Assembly: GCF_000376385.1 (NCBI RefSeq)
Contig: NZ_AQWN01000009.1
Location: forward strand, 62,001-126,000
Source of the DNA: Desulfurispora thermophila DSM 16022
Lineage (GTDB): Bacteria > Bacillota > Desulfotomaculia > Desulfotomaculales > Desulfurisporaceae
DNA length: 64,000 nucleotides
Reading direction: 5' to 3'
In this document: piece after piece, positions 18,209 through 27,947 of the stretch
Position numbering within the stretch: the first letter of the stretch is position 1
Layout of the letters: every line of letters starts with the position of its first letter
Program-made: the position numbers and the translations under genes
The notes under the pieces: model-generated
What the model was told of the DNA's origin: nothing
The model's input: the letters and a program-made list of their open reading frames with translations, nothing else
Databases searched by the model: none

Positions 18209-19468
18209 ATGTACGCAGGAAAAAACAAACATCCGGGACAGGCTATGGTTGGCGTGCTGATCATTTTTTTACTCGTAGCCGCCCTGGCTATAGCCAGTGT
18301 AACCCTGGCCGCCAGCCACCGCCAGAACACTGCCCGGCAAAAAGATACAGTCCAGGCCTACTACGCCGCGGAGGCCGGGGTGGAGAGAACTCTGTTGCGC
18401 ATTAAAACAGATCCGGGCTGGTTCATGGACTGGCTGAATCAAATCAATATAAACACTGAAAAAGATTTTATAACCTATATCACACCTGATTACATGCCCC
18501 CGCTGAGTGCACCGCTGGAGAAAATAAAGATAAAAAAAATAGCAGGTTTCCCCACCGCGCAAATTGAGATTAACTCTACCGGCAAGTCCAGGCCCGGTGA
18601 AGGTGCGGCCCGTAAAACATTGCTGATTAACGCCCGGCTGTACCACCCGGCAGGATTGCTGAACGGTTGCAGTATACTAAGTGAAAGCCGGCTTGATGTG
18701 ACACTGGGGGCCAGTTTTTCCCTCACAGGCAGTAACGGACAAAAACCGGTTTTCTATGTCAATGGCAACTTGACGCGAAAAGGCCAGGGCCATAGTGATG
18801 AAATAAATGCCGATATTTACGCAGCCGGAAGTATCACTGGCAACTTCGGCAGCAGTACGCTTCATCCAAATTACCATAACATTCCATCCTTTCCCGTGCT
18901 GGATGAAAACTGGTACCGGACAAACGCCCAGAAAATCTTTAATGGAGACACCGTTTTTGGCAACCCATCCCGGCAGAATGGGCAGGGCAATAACTCGCAG
19001 CACGGACATGGTAATAGCTCCGGCAACAACCCGCACCAGGAACCTGATGCTACCCCCCCTTATAACGGCATTTACTATGTAAACGGCGATGCGCACATCT
19101 CCGGCACTTATACCGGCAAGGCCGTCATCTTTGTCACCGGTGACGTCACCATCACAGATGATTTAGAGGCACAGGACAACAATTCCATCCTGGTGATCAT
19201 CGCCCTGAACAACCCGGTTGAGATCAAGAACTATAATGTGGATGCATTTATCATTGCGAAAAAAGGAATTGATTACAATGGTAACGCCACAATAAATGGC
19301 GGCCTGCTGGCCGGATCCTTTGAGGAAAAAGTCAACGGTAATCTGACCATAAATTGCCTTCCGGCACTTATTAACAACAACTTCGACTTTTTCCTGCGCA
19401 CAGCTTTCAATCCGGACCTGCTGGAAATAAAGATTGACAGCTGGCGGGAACAATATGACATATTTTAA
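18209..19468 (+). CDS. PilX-like pilus-associated protein
   Basis: 419 aa. N-terminus GQAMVGVLIIFLLVAALAIASVTL is a PilX/GspK-type pilin helix; Gly precedes a likely cleavage point, but no Glu is at +5, as in GspK/PilX tips. AYYAAEAGVERTLLRI follows, a hallmark of this group. The middle has a Gly/Asn/His-rich low-complexity stretch (about 255-280), and the last third forms short beta repeats (GTYTGKAVIFVTGDVTIT) like the right-handed beta-solenoid domains attached to Firmicutes PilX proteins. Probably a tip or adhesive component. Confidence 0.78.
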   Translation: MYAGKNKHPGQAMVGVLIIFLLVAALAIASVTLAASHRQNTARQKDTVQAYYAAEAGVERTLLRIKTDPGWFMDWLNQININTEKDFITYITPDYMPPLSAPLEKIKIKKIAGFPTAQIEINSTGKSRPGEGAARKTLLINARLYHPAGLLNGCSILSESRLDVTLGASFSLTGSNGQKPVFYVNGNLTRKGQGHSDEINADIYAAGSITGNFGSSTLHPNYHNIPSFPVLDENWYRTNAQKIFNGDTVFGNPSRQNGQGNNSQHGHGNSSGNNPHQEPDATPPYNGIYYVNGDAHISGTYTGKAVIFVTGDVTITDDLEAQDNNSILVIIALNNPVEIKNYNVDAFIIAKKGIDYNGNATINGGLLAGSFEEKVNGNLTINCLPALINNNFDFFLRTAFNPDLLEIKIDSWREQYDIF

Positions 19469-19499
19469 CTTTGTAAGTTGCGAGGAGGCAGAAAGTCGC

Positions 19500-20753
19500 T
19501 TGTCGCTATTTAATAAATATTATGCCGGTATAGATGTGGGTAGTCAAAATGTCAAAGTTGTACTCATCACCCAAACCCGCCGCCAGTGGGAATTAGTCGA
19601 ACAGCACCTGCTACCCCGCCCGGCCGAACAAGGTGAAAATTTTTCCAACTCCAGCCTGACAGAAGCGGAACCCAATTCGTACGAAGGGCAAGAAAACTCC
19701 ACGCTGACCGGAATCCTGGCCCGGCTGGCCGACAACCCGCTGTTAAAAAAGGCGGCCGTTGTATCCGCTCTGCCCGGTCACCAGGTATTGACCAGACACA
19801 TCATGCTGCCCCCCATGCCGGATAAAGACATTGCCAAAGCCCTTGCCTTTGAACTGGAAAAAATCCTCCCGGGCAACACCGGGCATATGATCACCCGCCA
19901 TGTCAACCTGGGACGCGTCAGCACACCGGAAGGTCCCCAGCAACATGTGCTTCTGGCAGCAGCACCCCGGGAGGAAATTTACCAGCACTATAACCTTTTT
20001 CACCAGGCCGGGTTAAAACTGGTTGCCGTGGATCTGGCGCAATTGGCTCTGTGGCGTGTCTTTGGTCCGGGCAGCCCTTTCCAGGCCGGTGCTGCTGTAT
20101 ATGCCGTGGTGGACATCGGTCATGAGAACACCCACCTGCTGATTATCAAGAGTGGTCGCCTGGCTTTTACCCGTACCCTGAACACGGGTGGACGCCAGGT
20201 GCTGGAAACGCTGGCCGTAATGCTGGGCACCGACTCAGCGGGCGCCCTGAACCTGCTACAATCTATAAAGGAGTCCCCCGGCAGGGAAATCTTACCGGTA
20301 CCCAACGGCGTTGAACCTGTGGAAGAACCATTCCATATCGCTACGGCCGAAAACAACCAGCCCGTCGTGAAAATCTCCGGTGAGCTACTAGAAGATCTTC
20401 TTACTGGCGAAGGGGAGCCGATCAACAACCCACCCCCCTTCCCCTCACGTCTGGAAGCAGCAGCCGCCATAGATCAGGCCGATGTGAGTGCGGCGTTAAC
20501 CACCGCACTGGCCGAACTGCTGCGCGAGATTCGCCGTTCGCTGGACTTTTACAAGTTGCAGGATCGCCAGAGTGAACTGGAGAAAATAATTATTACCGGT
20601 GGCGCAGCACAACTACCTCTGCTGGCGGAAACAGCCACAAGTGAACTGGGCTTGCCAACCGAAATAGGCTATCTGACACTGCCAAACGATTGCCAGCTGG
20701 AGCCAAACATGAGCATAGCTTACGGACTTGCTCTGCGGGAGATAAGCAAATGA
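19500..20753 (+). CDS. pilM: Type IV pilus assembly protein PilM
   Basis: Actin-like cytoplasmic ATPase that binds the N-terminus of PilN. Motifs: YAGIDVGSQNVKVVLI (phosphate 1), AVVDIGHENTHLLI (phosphate 2) and IIITGGAAQLPLL (adenosine). The frame is open from 19434, but the TTG at 19500 has GAGGAGG 11 nt upstream, avoids overlap with the previous gene, and gives the family-type start MSLFNKYYAGIDVGS (417 aa). Coupled to pilN by an ATGA overlap. Confidence 0.92.
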   Translation: MSLFNKYYAGIDVGSQNVKVVLITQTRRQWELVEQHLLPRPAEQGENFSNSSLTEAEPNSYEGQENSTLTGILARLADNPLLKKAAVVSALPGHQVLTRHIMLPPMPDKDIAKALAFELEKILPGNTGHMITRHVNLGRVSTPEGPQQHVLLAAAPREEIYQHYNLFHQAGLKLVAVDLAQLALWRVFGPGSPFQAGAAVYAVVDIGHENTHLLIIKSGRLAFTRTLNTGGRQVLETLAVMLGTDSAGALNLLQSIKESPGREILPVPNGVEPVEEPFHIATAENNQPVVKISGELLEDLLTGEGEPINNPPPFPSRLEAAAAIDQADVSAALTTALAELLREIRRSLDFYKLQDRQSELEKIIITGGAAQLPLLAETATSELGLPTEIGYLTLPNDCQLEPNMSIAYGLALREISK

Positions 20754-21514
20754 AAAATTACCGGATTAATTTGCTACCGGAGGAACTGCAACCCGGCCTG
20801 CATTTGAAATGGCGCAACCTGATGCCGCTCTTAATCGCCTGCGGCATCACCGGTGCTCTCTTGAGCGGTTATATTTTTACCAAAATGGCCTCAGCCAACC
20901 TGGAAGAGGAACTGGCCAGTCTGGAAGCAGCCATTAATAACACAAAACCGGCAGCGAACCAGGTGGAACAATGGCAAAAAGAAACAGCCACACTCAAGAG
21001 CTGGACCAATCAGATCAACAAAACCAGAGCAGAGCGCCTCACCATTTACCAGATCCTGCGTGACATAAACAGCTGCGTACCTCTGGATCTGCAACTTACA
21101 GCAATAACCACCGGGGCGTCCCAGACCAGTACGTCCAACACCGTACAGGAGACAGATGGTGAATCGGCGGAAAAAACAACCAACCAGCAACCTACCCCGC
21201 TTCAGCCACAAAACACTGCACCGGATACCACCAGAACAGGTGACGCCCGGGTGGGAGAAGCGCTCGACAAAACCGCATCAGCAGACCATACTTCAGACAC
21301 CGAGCCAAAAGCAAACAAACCAGTGAGTGATCATCCCCCCCGACCGACCAGCATAACCATGCAGGGGATTACTCCCGGTTTGTCCGAAGTGGGAGTGCTG
21401 ATATACAACCTGCAACAATTACCACATTTTAAGCAGATTCAATTGCGCGAAATAAGCAGAAATCAAACCGGACAATTAACTTTCACCATTCTTGCTGTAT
21501 TGCAGGAGAAATAA
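20750..21514 (+). CDS. pilN: Type IV pilus assembly protein PilN
   Basis: Bitopic alignment-complex protein. It starts with MKNYRINLLPEE, the PilN motif that docks into PilM, then one membrane helix (about 25-47), a coiled coil, and a C-terminal fold. It is interrupted by a long polar insertion rich in Thr, Gln, Asn and Pro (about residues 125-205), longer than in Gram-negative PilN. Start at 20750 overlaps the pilM stop. Confidence 0.88.
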   Translation: MKNYRINLLPEELQPGLHLKWRNLMPLLIACGITGALLSGYIFTKMASANLEEELASLEAAINNTKPAANQVEQWQKETATLKSWTNQINKTRAERLTIYQILRDINSCVPLDLQLTAITTGASQTSTSNTVQETDGESAEKTTNQQPTPLQPQNTAPDTTRTGDARVGEALDKTASADHTSDTEPKANKPVSDHPPRPTSITMQGITPGLSEVGVLIYNLQQLPHFKQIQLREISRNQTGQLTFTILAVLQEK

Positions 21515-21517
21515 ACC

Positions 21518-22459
21518 ATGGCCTCTAACATGTCTGCGAGGAAACTGCTCTTAATCCTGCTCTTTTTTCTGGGCACTGCTGCATTCTATTTTTTCCAGCT
21601 CGTGCCCGTCCGGCAGCACATGCAGGAACTGCAGCAACAAGTGGAACAAAAAAAAGCTGAACTAGCAGCATTACGAGCACGGGCAGCCAAAACCAACCTG
21701 GCGAAAGAGGAACTGGACCAGGCCCGCTTATATTGGCAGAACGCCTCCAGCGTACTGCACACCAAAATGGACGATGGGCTTTTCTTTGTGCAGTTCGGGC
21801 AAAATCTGCGGCAGCAGCAGGTTCAATTGAACAAACTTGTCCCCGGTTCGATTGAGGACCTCACCTATGTGCTCTGCCTGCCACTGGACATGGAAATGCA
21901 GGGCCTGTATCCAAATGTGCTGGAAATAATCAACTATTTGGAAAACGCCTCCAATTTAACCCAATTGAGTAATTTGGCTTTCACGGCAGTGCAAGACCAA
22001 AGGGCGAATCAGACCGAACAAAATCAAACCCCGCCTGTTACGCCTCCAGTACCGGAGGGTACTGTTAAAGTAACAGGCAAGCTCTTTATTTACACTGCCC
22101 GCACTCCGGAGGGCAGACTACGCCTGGAAGAAATCAGCCGTTTTCTGACCGGTCGCGCCAACCCCTTTTTGCCAACAGCGGCCACCACACCCAGCGCACC
22201 GGGAACAGGCAGCTTTTTGCCTTTAGAAACATCGCCTGAGTTACTGCTGCCCCCTGTGACCGGCACTAATAGTTCCCCTGTAGCAACCAGGCAACCAGCT
22301 AACAACCATCTGGATAAAATCACGCCGGCAGAAAGCCGGCAGGCGAAAAAGAACTCTGATTTCCGCACCGGAGGTTTCATTGCCCCACCCGCTTCAGGGG
22401 AGACAGACAAGCAGATCAAACCATCCGGCGACGAAGATATAGCCAGGGGAGGAGTATAG
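21518..22459 (+). CDS. pilO: Type IV pilus assembly protein PilO
   Basis: 313 aa; membrane helix at about 8-27 (LLLILLFFLGTAAFYFFQL), coiled coil (QQQVEQKKAELAALRARAAK), then a ferredoxin-like fold with LPLDMEMQGLYPNVLEIINYLE, the most conserved PilO stretch. The C-terminal 100 residues are Pro/Thr/Ser-rich and probably disordered, an extension not typical of short PilO proteins. It pairs with PilN to form the inner-membrane alignment complex. Confidence 0.88.
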   Translation: MASNMSARKLLLILLFFLGTAAFYFFQLVPVRQHMQELQQQVEQKKAELAALRARAAKTNLAKEELDQARLYWQNASSVLHTKMDDGLFFVQFGQNLRQQQVQLNKLVPGSIEDLTYVLCLPLDMEMQGLYPNVLEIINYLENASNLTQLSNLAFTAVQDQRANQTEQNQTPPVTPPVPEGTVKVTGKLFIYTARTPEGRLRLEEISRFLTGRANPFLPTAATTPSAPGTGSFLPLETSPELLLPPVTGTNSSPVATRQPANNHLDKITPAESRQAKKNSDFRTGGFIAPPASGETDKQIKPSGDEDIARGGV

Positions 22460-22463
22460 TTAA

Positions 22464-23255
22464 ATGGGCGATCCTTGGTTGCTCTTTTGCTTTTTCCTGC
22501 TCGGTTTGGTCATGGGCAGTTTTTACAACGTCTGCATTTACCGCCTGCCCCGCGGCCAATCTTTACTCTTTCCATCTTCCCATTGCCCTTCCTGCGGCCG
22601 CCGTCTGCTTCCCGCCGAACTGGTACCGGTTTTCAGCTATCTCTGGCAAAAGGGCCGCTGCCGGCAATGTCGCACCCGCATCAGCCCGCGTTATTTGCTG
22701 GTTGAACTGCTCACCGGCGTTCTTTTTGCCGCTGTCTATATCAAGTACGGGCTGACTGTCTTATCAGTTAAGTATATTTTTCTTTTTTCTCTCCTGTTGG
22801 TGATCAGCTTTATCGACCTGGACTACCAGTACATAATATCTACACATCTCTATTGGGGACTGGCCGGTGCCCTTTTTTTTCAGCTGATCAGCCGTGAACA
22901 TAACTGGCCTGGATTGCTCCTGGGCAGCTTTGTTTCAGCAGGTTTTTTGCTTCTCTTATATCTGATCAGCCGGGGCGGCATGGGGCAGGGCGATATTGAG
23001 CTGGCCGCCATCATTGGCCTTTACCTGGGCTGGCCGGTAACCCCCCTGGCCCTGATTTTGGCCTTTACTCTGGGCGGACTGGCCGGATTGTTTTTAGTTG
23101 TTCGCAAACACAAAAAGAGAAAGGACAAGCTGGCTTTCGCCCCTTTCCTTTCCCTGGGAACGGTCCTGGCCGTTTTTGCCGGCCGGCCACTTGTAAACTG
23201 GTATGGCAGCCAATTTCTGGCCATACCCCACCTTTATGAATGGCTGGCCAAATAA
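22464..23255 (+). CDS. pilD: Prepilin peptidase (PilD/GspO)
   Basis: Membrane aspartyl protease that removes prepilin leaders and usually N-methylates the new N-terminus. N-terminal GLVMGSFYNVCIYRLPRG, then two CxxC zinc pairs (CPSC, CRQC). Catalytic Asp residues are in SFIDLDYQYIIS and GMGQGDIELAA. The usual Pro of the first motif (DxxxxxIP) is Ile/Ser here and the usual GD(V/I)K is GDIE. 263 aa, about seven membrane segments. The site may be adapted to the Ala(-1) prepilins of this operon. Last gene of the pilus operon, one nt from the convergent PBP stop. Confidence 0.93.
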   Translation: MGDPWLLFCFFLLGLVMGSFYNVCIYRLPRGQSLLFPSSHCPSCGRRLLPAELVPVFSYLWQKGRCRQCRTRISPRYLLVELLTGVLFAAVYIKYGLTVLSVKYIFLFSLLLVISFIDLDYQYIISTHLYWGLAGALFFQLISREHNWPGLLLGSFVSAGFLLLLYLISRGGMGQGDIELAAIIGLYLGWPVTPLALILAFTLGGLAGLFLVVRKHKKRKDKLAFAPFLSLGTVLAVFAGRPLVNWYGSQFLAIPHLYEWLAK

Positions 23256-23256
23256 G

Positions 23257-25425
23257 CTACCTGGGAGGTACAAACTCCACTTTCACCCGGCTACCCCGCA
23301 CTAAAGAGCTGCCGGCCTGCGGTTCCTGTTTCATGGCCAGCCCGCTGCCCAGCGGTTCCAGCACAAAACCCAGTTCCTCCAGCAACATGCCGGCCTGGCG
23401 CATGGTTAAACCACGCAAATCCGGCACTTTGAGCACAGCAGCCTCACCGGACGGCAGGGCTGTCAGTTTTAGCTTAATGAAAGTTCCCGGCGCTGCCAGG
23501 TAGCCGGGCCCCGGCTGTTGCCCAATAACCATTTCTCCTGTATTTTTTTCCACACTCGCCCGCAAACCAGCCTGCTGCAGTTTTTCCCGGGCCAAGGGCA
23601 GAGTATAGCCCACCAGGTTGGGAACAGGTATTTTTTCCTGATTGTCCGGCAAAGCGAGCTCTTCCGGCACCGGTTGACCGAAATTTTTCGGTCGTGGCAG
23701 TCCGGACTTTTCCGGTACTTGCAAATAATGCAGGGTATCCTGCGCCACCTGGCGAAAAACCGGCGCCGCCACATCTCCACCATAAAAAAGCCCCTGGGAA
23801 GGCTCGGCCACCATCACCAGCACAGCAATGCGCGGGTCATCGGCCGGTGCGAAGCCGGCAAAGGAAGCCACATACTTGCCCGGTTCATATCCGCGCGGTC
23901 CGGGCACCTGGGCTGTACCGGTCTTGCCGGCCACCAGGTAGCCGTCCACATAGGCCTTCTTGCCCGAACCCTCCAGCACAACTTTGGTCAACAAGCGGGC
24001 CAGCTGGCGGGAGGTATCCGTCGCGATCACCTGGCGCACCACTTCAGGTTTATACTCGCGCAACACTTTACCCTGCCCGTCCAGCACTTTTTGCACCAGC
24101 AGGGGGCGCATAAGATAGCCACCGTTGGCCACCGCGCAAACCGCCCGCAAAAGTTGCAAAGGCGTCACAGCCAGCGACTGACCGATGGCCATGGTGGCCA
24201 CATTCAGCTCGCTGGCCGACTTTTCCGGTATGACAATACCATTTTCCTCGGCTGCAAAGTCAATGCCCAACGGTTGTCCAAAACCAAACCCCCGCACATA
24301 TTTATATAGCCTTTCCCGGCCCAATCGCTGGCCGGTCTGTACAAACACCGTATTGCAGGAATTCTGAATCCCCTCCGCAAAGGTCTCCAGGCCATGCCCC
24401 CGGCGATCCCAGTTATTTATCCTTCGTTTGCTGACCACAGCGTACCCCGGACAATTAAATGTGGTGGTTTCATTCACCAGGCCCTCCTCCAGAGCGGCAG
24501 CAGCGGTAAACATTTTAAATGTGGACCCCGGCTCGTATGTGTAGGTGGTAGCCAGGTTTTTACCCCACACCTCCCGGGGGTATTTTTGCCAGTTGGCGGG
24601 GTCAAATGTGGGGCGCTCCCCCATGGCCAAAATAGCACCGCTTTTCGGTTCCATAACCAGGATAGCCGCCCGGGCCGGTTTATGCTCGGCCATTACACCA
24701 TCCAGAGCCTTTTCCACATAGTACTGAATGGTCTGATCAATAGTCAGCACCAGGCTGTGTCCCGGCTGGGGAGGAATGTAGCGAGTGCGGGTCTGGGGCA
24801 TTTCCCGCCCCTGGGCATCGTATTCCACCACCAGATGTCCCACCACGCCCTTCAGCTCGCTGTCAAAGCTGCTCTCCAGCCCACTGAGGCCCTGGTTGTC
24901 CATGCCCACCACGCCCAGGAGACCGGCGGCCAAATTTCTTTCCGGGTAGTCCCGCCGGCTGCCCGGCACAAACCCGAGACCAGTTACGGGTAACTTTTTC
25001 AGCTTATCCACTGTCTCCACATCCACCTGGTGTTTCAGCCAGACAAAGGGCTGCTTGCTGTTCAGCAACTTGTTCAACTCGGTCAGCGGCATATTGAGCA
25101 GTGCGGCAATCTCCTCCCGCACCCGGGCGTTCTTCTCCCCAGCATCTTCCCCTTTATTCACGCGCACGGAAAAAATATCAGCGTTAACATAGACCGAACT
25201 GACCGGCACATCGCTGGTCAGCACCCGCATGTTGCGGTCATAAATTGTGCCCCGGTTGGGACGCAGTTCCTCGTCATGCACCCGGATTTGCTCGCCCCGC
25301 GCCCGGTACTTTTCACCCTGCCAGATCTGTACCCAGACCAACCGCACCAGCAGTGCAGCAAACAGCACTGCCGCAGCAGCGGCAACAAAAGCCAGGCGGG
25401 GCGCCGGGTTGAATTTTTTCGCCAC
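23257..25425 (-). CDS. SpoVD/FtsI-type class B PBP with two PASTA domains
   Basis: Transpeptidase for septal or spore-cortex peptidoglycan. One N-terminal membrane anchor (LAFVAAAAAVLFAALLVRLVW), PBP dimerisation domain (RPNRGTIYDRN...), transpeptidase domain with STFK (about 302), SCN and KTGTAQ (about 500), then two PASTA domains (about 600-660 and 662-722). PASTA plus GTG-started short tail fits SpoVD, with PbpB/FtsI as the alternative. GTG at 25425 follows GGGGAGAA. It lies only 15 nt behind the CobC-like gene on the same strand, which is odd company. Confidence 0.93.
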   Translation of the reverse strand: MAKKFNPAPRLAFVAAAAAVLFAALLVRLVWVQIWQGEKYRARGEQIRVHDEELRPNRGTIYDRNMRVLTSDVPVSSVYVNADIFSVRVNKGEDAGEKNARVREEIAALLNMPLTELNKLLNSKQPFVWLKHQVDVETVDKLKKLPVTGLGFVPGSRRDYPERNLAAGLLGVVGMDNQGLSGLESSFDSELKGVVGHLVVEYDAQGREMPQTRTRYIPPQPGHSLVLTIDQTIQYYVEKALDGVMAEHKPARAAILVMEPKSGAILAMGERPTFDPANWQKYPREVWGKNLATTYTYEPGSTFKMFTAAAALEEGLVNETTTFNCPGYAVVSKRRINNWDRRGHGLETFAEGIQNSCNTVFVQTGQRLGRERLYKYVRGFGFGQPLGIDFAAEENGIVIPEKSASELNVATMAIGQSLAVTPLQLLRAVCAVANGGYLMRPLLVQKVLDGQGKVLREYKPEVVRQVIATDTSRQLARLLTKVVLEGSGKKAYVDGYLVAGKTGTAQVPGPRGYEPGKYVASFAGFAPADDPRIAVLVMVAEPSQGLFYGGDVAAPVFRQVAQDTLHYLQVPEKSGLPRPKNFGQPVPEELALPDNQEKIPVPNLVGYTLPLAREKLQQAGLRASVEKNTGEMVIGQQPGPGYLAAPGTFIKLKLTALPSGEAAVLKVPDLRGLTMRQAGMLLEELGFVLEPLGSGLAMKQEPQAGSSLVRGSRVKVEFVPPR

Positions 25426-25440
25426 TTCTCCCCACCCCGG

Positions 25441-26076
25441 TTAAGCCAGCTCTTGCGGCAGGTGACTGCGGTCGTTAAAGAGGGTCAGGATGGCTTTGTC
25501 CGGAGGATAATACTCCAGAATGTTCAAGGCGGCGTTGTCCTGCCGCAGGCGCCAGTGCTGGTTTAAATCCATTTGCAGAGCGGCGGCAACCAGGGCGCGC
25601 ACCGGGCCACCGTGACAGACCACCAGGATGCTGCTACCCAGATGCCGGTTGACCAGCTGGCTGACAAAACTATTCACCCGTTCGGCCATGGAGCGCATGG
25701 TCTCCCGGCTACCGGGCACGGCCGTGTCCAGAGGGCTTTTCCACCACGCTTTGAGCTCGGCGGGGTAGCCCTCCTGCATTTGGTTGAATGTAAGCCCTTC
25801 CCAGTGACCAAAATGCAGCTCGCGCAATTCCGGGCAGGCCTGCACCGGCAGTTCGTGCGGCACAGCCAGAATCTCCGCCGTCTGCAACGCTCGCTGCAAA
25901 TCGCTGGCATACACAGCCGCTATCTTAAACTCCTGCAAGCGCCTGCTTAAAGCCCGGGCTTGCTCCACGCCCCGCTCACTCAAAGCGATATCGGTGTGCC
26001 CCTGGAAGCGGCGGTCCTTATTCCAGAGGGTTTCGCCATGCCGTACCAGATAAACCCGGCAGCCATTCTCAAGCAT
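25441..26076 (-). CDS. cobC: Histidine phosphatase, probable alpha-ribazole phosphatase
   Basis: Phosphoglycerate-mutase-like phosphatase of 211 aa. RHGET with the catalytic His is near the N-terminus (VYLVRHGETLWN); the second His is in LVVCHGGPVRAL. Start ATG at 26076; the frame runs 51 codons further upstream but those lie inside cobD. Context with cobD, cobS and cobU suggests removal of the 5'-phosphate from alpha-ribazole phosphate or cobalamin phosphate. A general phosphoglycerate mutase-like role cannot be excluded from sequence alone. Confidence 0.8.
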   Translation of the reverse strand: MLENGCRVYLVRHGETLWNKDRRFQGHTDIALSERGVEQARALSRRLQEFKIAAVYASDLQRALQTAEILAVPHELPVQACPELRELHFGHWEGLTFNQMQEGYPAELKAWWKSPLDTAVPGSRETMRSMAERVNSFVSQLVNRHLGSSILVVCHGGPVRALVAAALQMDLNQHWRLRQDNAALNILEYYPPDKAILTLFNDRSHLPQELA

Positions 26077-27163
26077 TGGCAGCAAGCACCTCCTGCATAG
26101 CGCGGCACAGCACAGCGTTTTCCTCCTCGCTGCGCACAGCCACGCGAATGTATTTGTCGTCCAGACCGGCAAAATTGGCTGCGTTGCGCACCAGCACCCC
26201 CCGCCTGGCCAGAGCATCGGTAAAAACATCCGCAGTTAATCCCGGTTGTTCCAGTTGCAGCAAAACAAAATTTGCTGTGGTGGGCCAGACCTTCAGTCCG
26301 GGCAGGGAGGACAACAATCCAGTTAGATGCCGGCGCAAATGGGCCATGGCCTGCCGGCTGGCCTGAATATGCTCGCCATCCCCCAGAGCGGCCAAAGCAG
26401 CCACCTGGGCCAGAGCATTGACACTCCAGGGATCCTTCACCCGGCGCAACTGCGCCAAAAGCGGTGGAGCGGCAGCCACCGCCCCCAGGCGCAAACCGGG
26501 CAGAGCAAAAAATTTGGTCAGAGAGTACAGAACAATCATCCGCTCCTGCCGCGGCAACACTGGCAACAGCGAGCTTTCCGGCGGCTCAGGCACAAAATCA
26601 ATAAAGGCCTCGTCAACCACCAGAAAACAGCCTGCCTCCGCCGCCCGACCGGCCAGCCATTGCAGTTTGTCTGGAGATAGCAGTACCCCGGTGGGGTTGT
26701 TGGGGTTGCAAATATATAGCGCATCATACCCCGCAAGACGAGCAGCCAGTTTGTCCAGCACCGGCTCAAAACCGCCGGCCGGCTCGGTCAAAAAGTAGTC
26801 CACCCGGCCACCGCCCGCTTCCACCGACCTGGCGTACAGGCTGAAGGTGGGTGCCACCACCAGCGCCCGGCTGATTCTAAGCGCCCGGGGCAGCAAATAG
26901 ATTAGCTCGGCCGCCCCGTTACCGGTCAGCAAATACTCGGGTGGCAGACCCAGATAAGCGGCCAGTTGCCCGGTCAGTTCCCGGCAATAGGGGTCGGGAT
27001 AGTGCATTACCCGCCAGAACTCCTCCTGTACAGCCCGGGCCACAGCCGGGGAAGGGCCCAGCGGGTTGATGCTGGCACTGAAGTCCAGCCAGTCCTTTTC
27101 CGGGCGGCCGTATTTGCCGGCCGCCGCTTTAAGGTCGCCACCGTGCGGATTATTATAAGTCAT
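26069..27163 (-). CDS. cobD: L-threonine-phosphate decarboxylase
   Basis: PLP enzyme making (R)-1-amino-2-propanol phosphate, the linker attached to cobyric acid. Aminotransferase fold I with HGGDLKAAAGKYG at the start, ICNPNNPTG, and PLP lysine in YSLTKFFALPGLRLG. Histidinol-phosphate aminotransferase is the close relative; the HGG start and operon context favour CobD. ATG at 27163 has GAGGAG 8 nt upstream (364 aa). Overlaps the phosphatase gene by 8 nt. Confidence 0.9.
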   Translation of the reverse strand: MTYNNPHGGDLKAAAGKYGRPEKDWLDFSASINPLGPSPAVARAVQEEFWRVMHYPDPYCRELTGQLAAYLGLPPEYLLTGNGAAELIYLLPRALRISRALVVAPTFSLYARSVEAGGGRVDYFLTEPAGGFEPVLDKLAARLAGYDALYICNPNNPTGVLLSPDKLQWLAGRAAEAGCFLVVDEAFIDFVPEPPESSLLPVLPRQERMIVLYSLTKFFALPGLRLGAVAAAPPLLAQLRRVKDPWSVNALAQVAALAALGDGEHIQASRQAMAHLRRHLTGLLSSLPGLKVWPTTANFVLLQLEQPGLTADVFTDALARRGVLVRNAANFAGLDDKYIRVAVRSEEENAVLCRAMQEVLAANA

Positions 27164-27176
27164 ACTATCGCGCTCC

Positions 27177-27947
27177 TCACATCCACCAGAAGTGAATACC
27201 CGCCAGGCGATAGAGAGGATAAACCGCCATGAGCAGGCACACTTCCAATATTTCATTGGTGGCCCCGTATGTATCGCCGGTCAGGCCGCCCAGGTGCCCC
27301 TGCCACCACCGCCCCAGCCCGTGGGCCAGCACTGTGGAGGTCAGCAGCAAAACCAGCCCCCCCGGGCCGCCAACCAGCCCGCCCGCCAGCAATGCGGTCA
27401 TACCGCCCACCGCCAGTTCCCGCCCTCCGGTGTACTGGTGAAAAAGCCGGCCCAATCCCTCCGGCCGGGCATAGGGAAAGCGGGCAATCACATACAACAT
27501 GCCCCAGCGGCTCAAAACCGGCACCAGGAGCAGCACCCGGGGCATGATAAACGCCGGCAGACAAAAAATCAGCACCAGCTTGAGCATAAGCAGGCAAACC
27601 ACGCTCAAGGCGCCAAAGGCACCCACGCGGCTGTCCCGCATTATTTCCAGTTTGCGCTCCGGGCTGCGACCGCTTAACACACCATCCATGGTATCCATAA
27701 ACCCGTCCAAATGCAGGCCGCCTGTCAACAGCACCAGCCCCACCACCAGCAGGGCGGCTGTCACCAGGGGAGGAAAAACCATACCGCACAGCCAGTAGAT
27801 GCCCACCAGGAAGCTGCCCAGCAAAAGGCCCGCCAGGGGAAAAAACATGCCCGACCGGCCCAGGGCCAACGGGTCGAATTCCCCATCCCAGATATGCAGC
27901 CGTGTCAGATGTTGCACAGCATAGGCCAGGCTTTTAGGCCATGACAT
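27177..27947 (-). CDS. cobS: Adenosylcobinamide-GDP ribazoletransferase
   Basis: Membrane enzyme joining alpha-ribazole to adenosylcobinamide-GDP, the last step of the nucleotide-loop pathway. 256 aa, hydrophobic, with GGLHLDGFMDTMDGVLSGRSPERKLEIM, the Asp-rich catalytic segment, near residue 80. Starts at ATG 27947 (MSWPKSLAYAVQHLTRL), overlapping the cbiA stop by 14 nt; the longer open frame upstream is antisense-like filler inside cbiA. Confidence 0.94.
   Translation of the reverse strand: MSWPKSLAYAVQHLTRLHIWDGEFDPLALGRSGMFFPLAGLLLGSFLVGIYWLCGMVFPPLVTAALLVVGLVLLTGGLHLDGFMDTMDGVLSGRSPERKLEIMRDSRVGAFGALSVVCLLMLKLVLIFCLPAFIMPRVLLLVPVLSRWGMLYVIARFPYARPEGLGRLFHQYTGGRELAVGGMTALLAGGLVGGPGGLVLLLTSTVLAHGLGRWWQGHLGGLTGDTYGATNEILEVCLLMAVYPLYRLAGIHFWWM

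Noticed and set aside
24394-25566. Two long plus-strand frames across the SpoVD-like PBP
   Set aside because: Antisense shadows of a PBP with all active-site motifs; no RBS.
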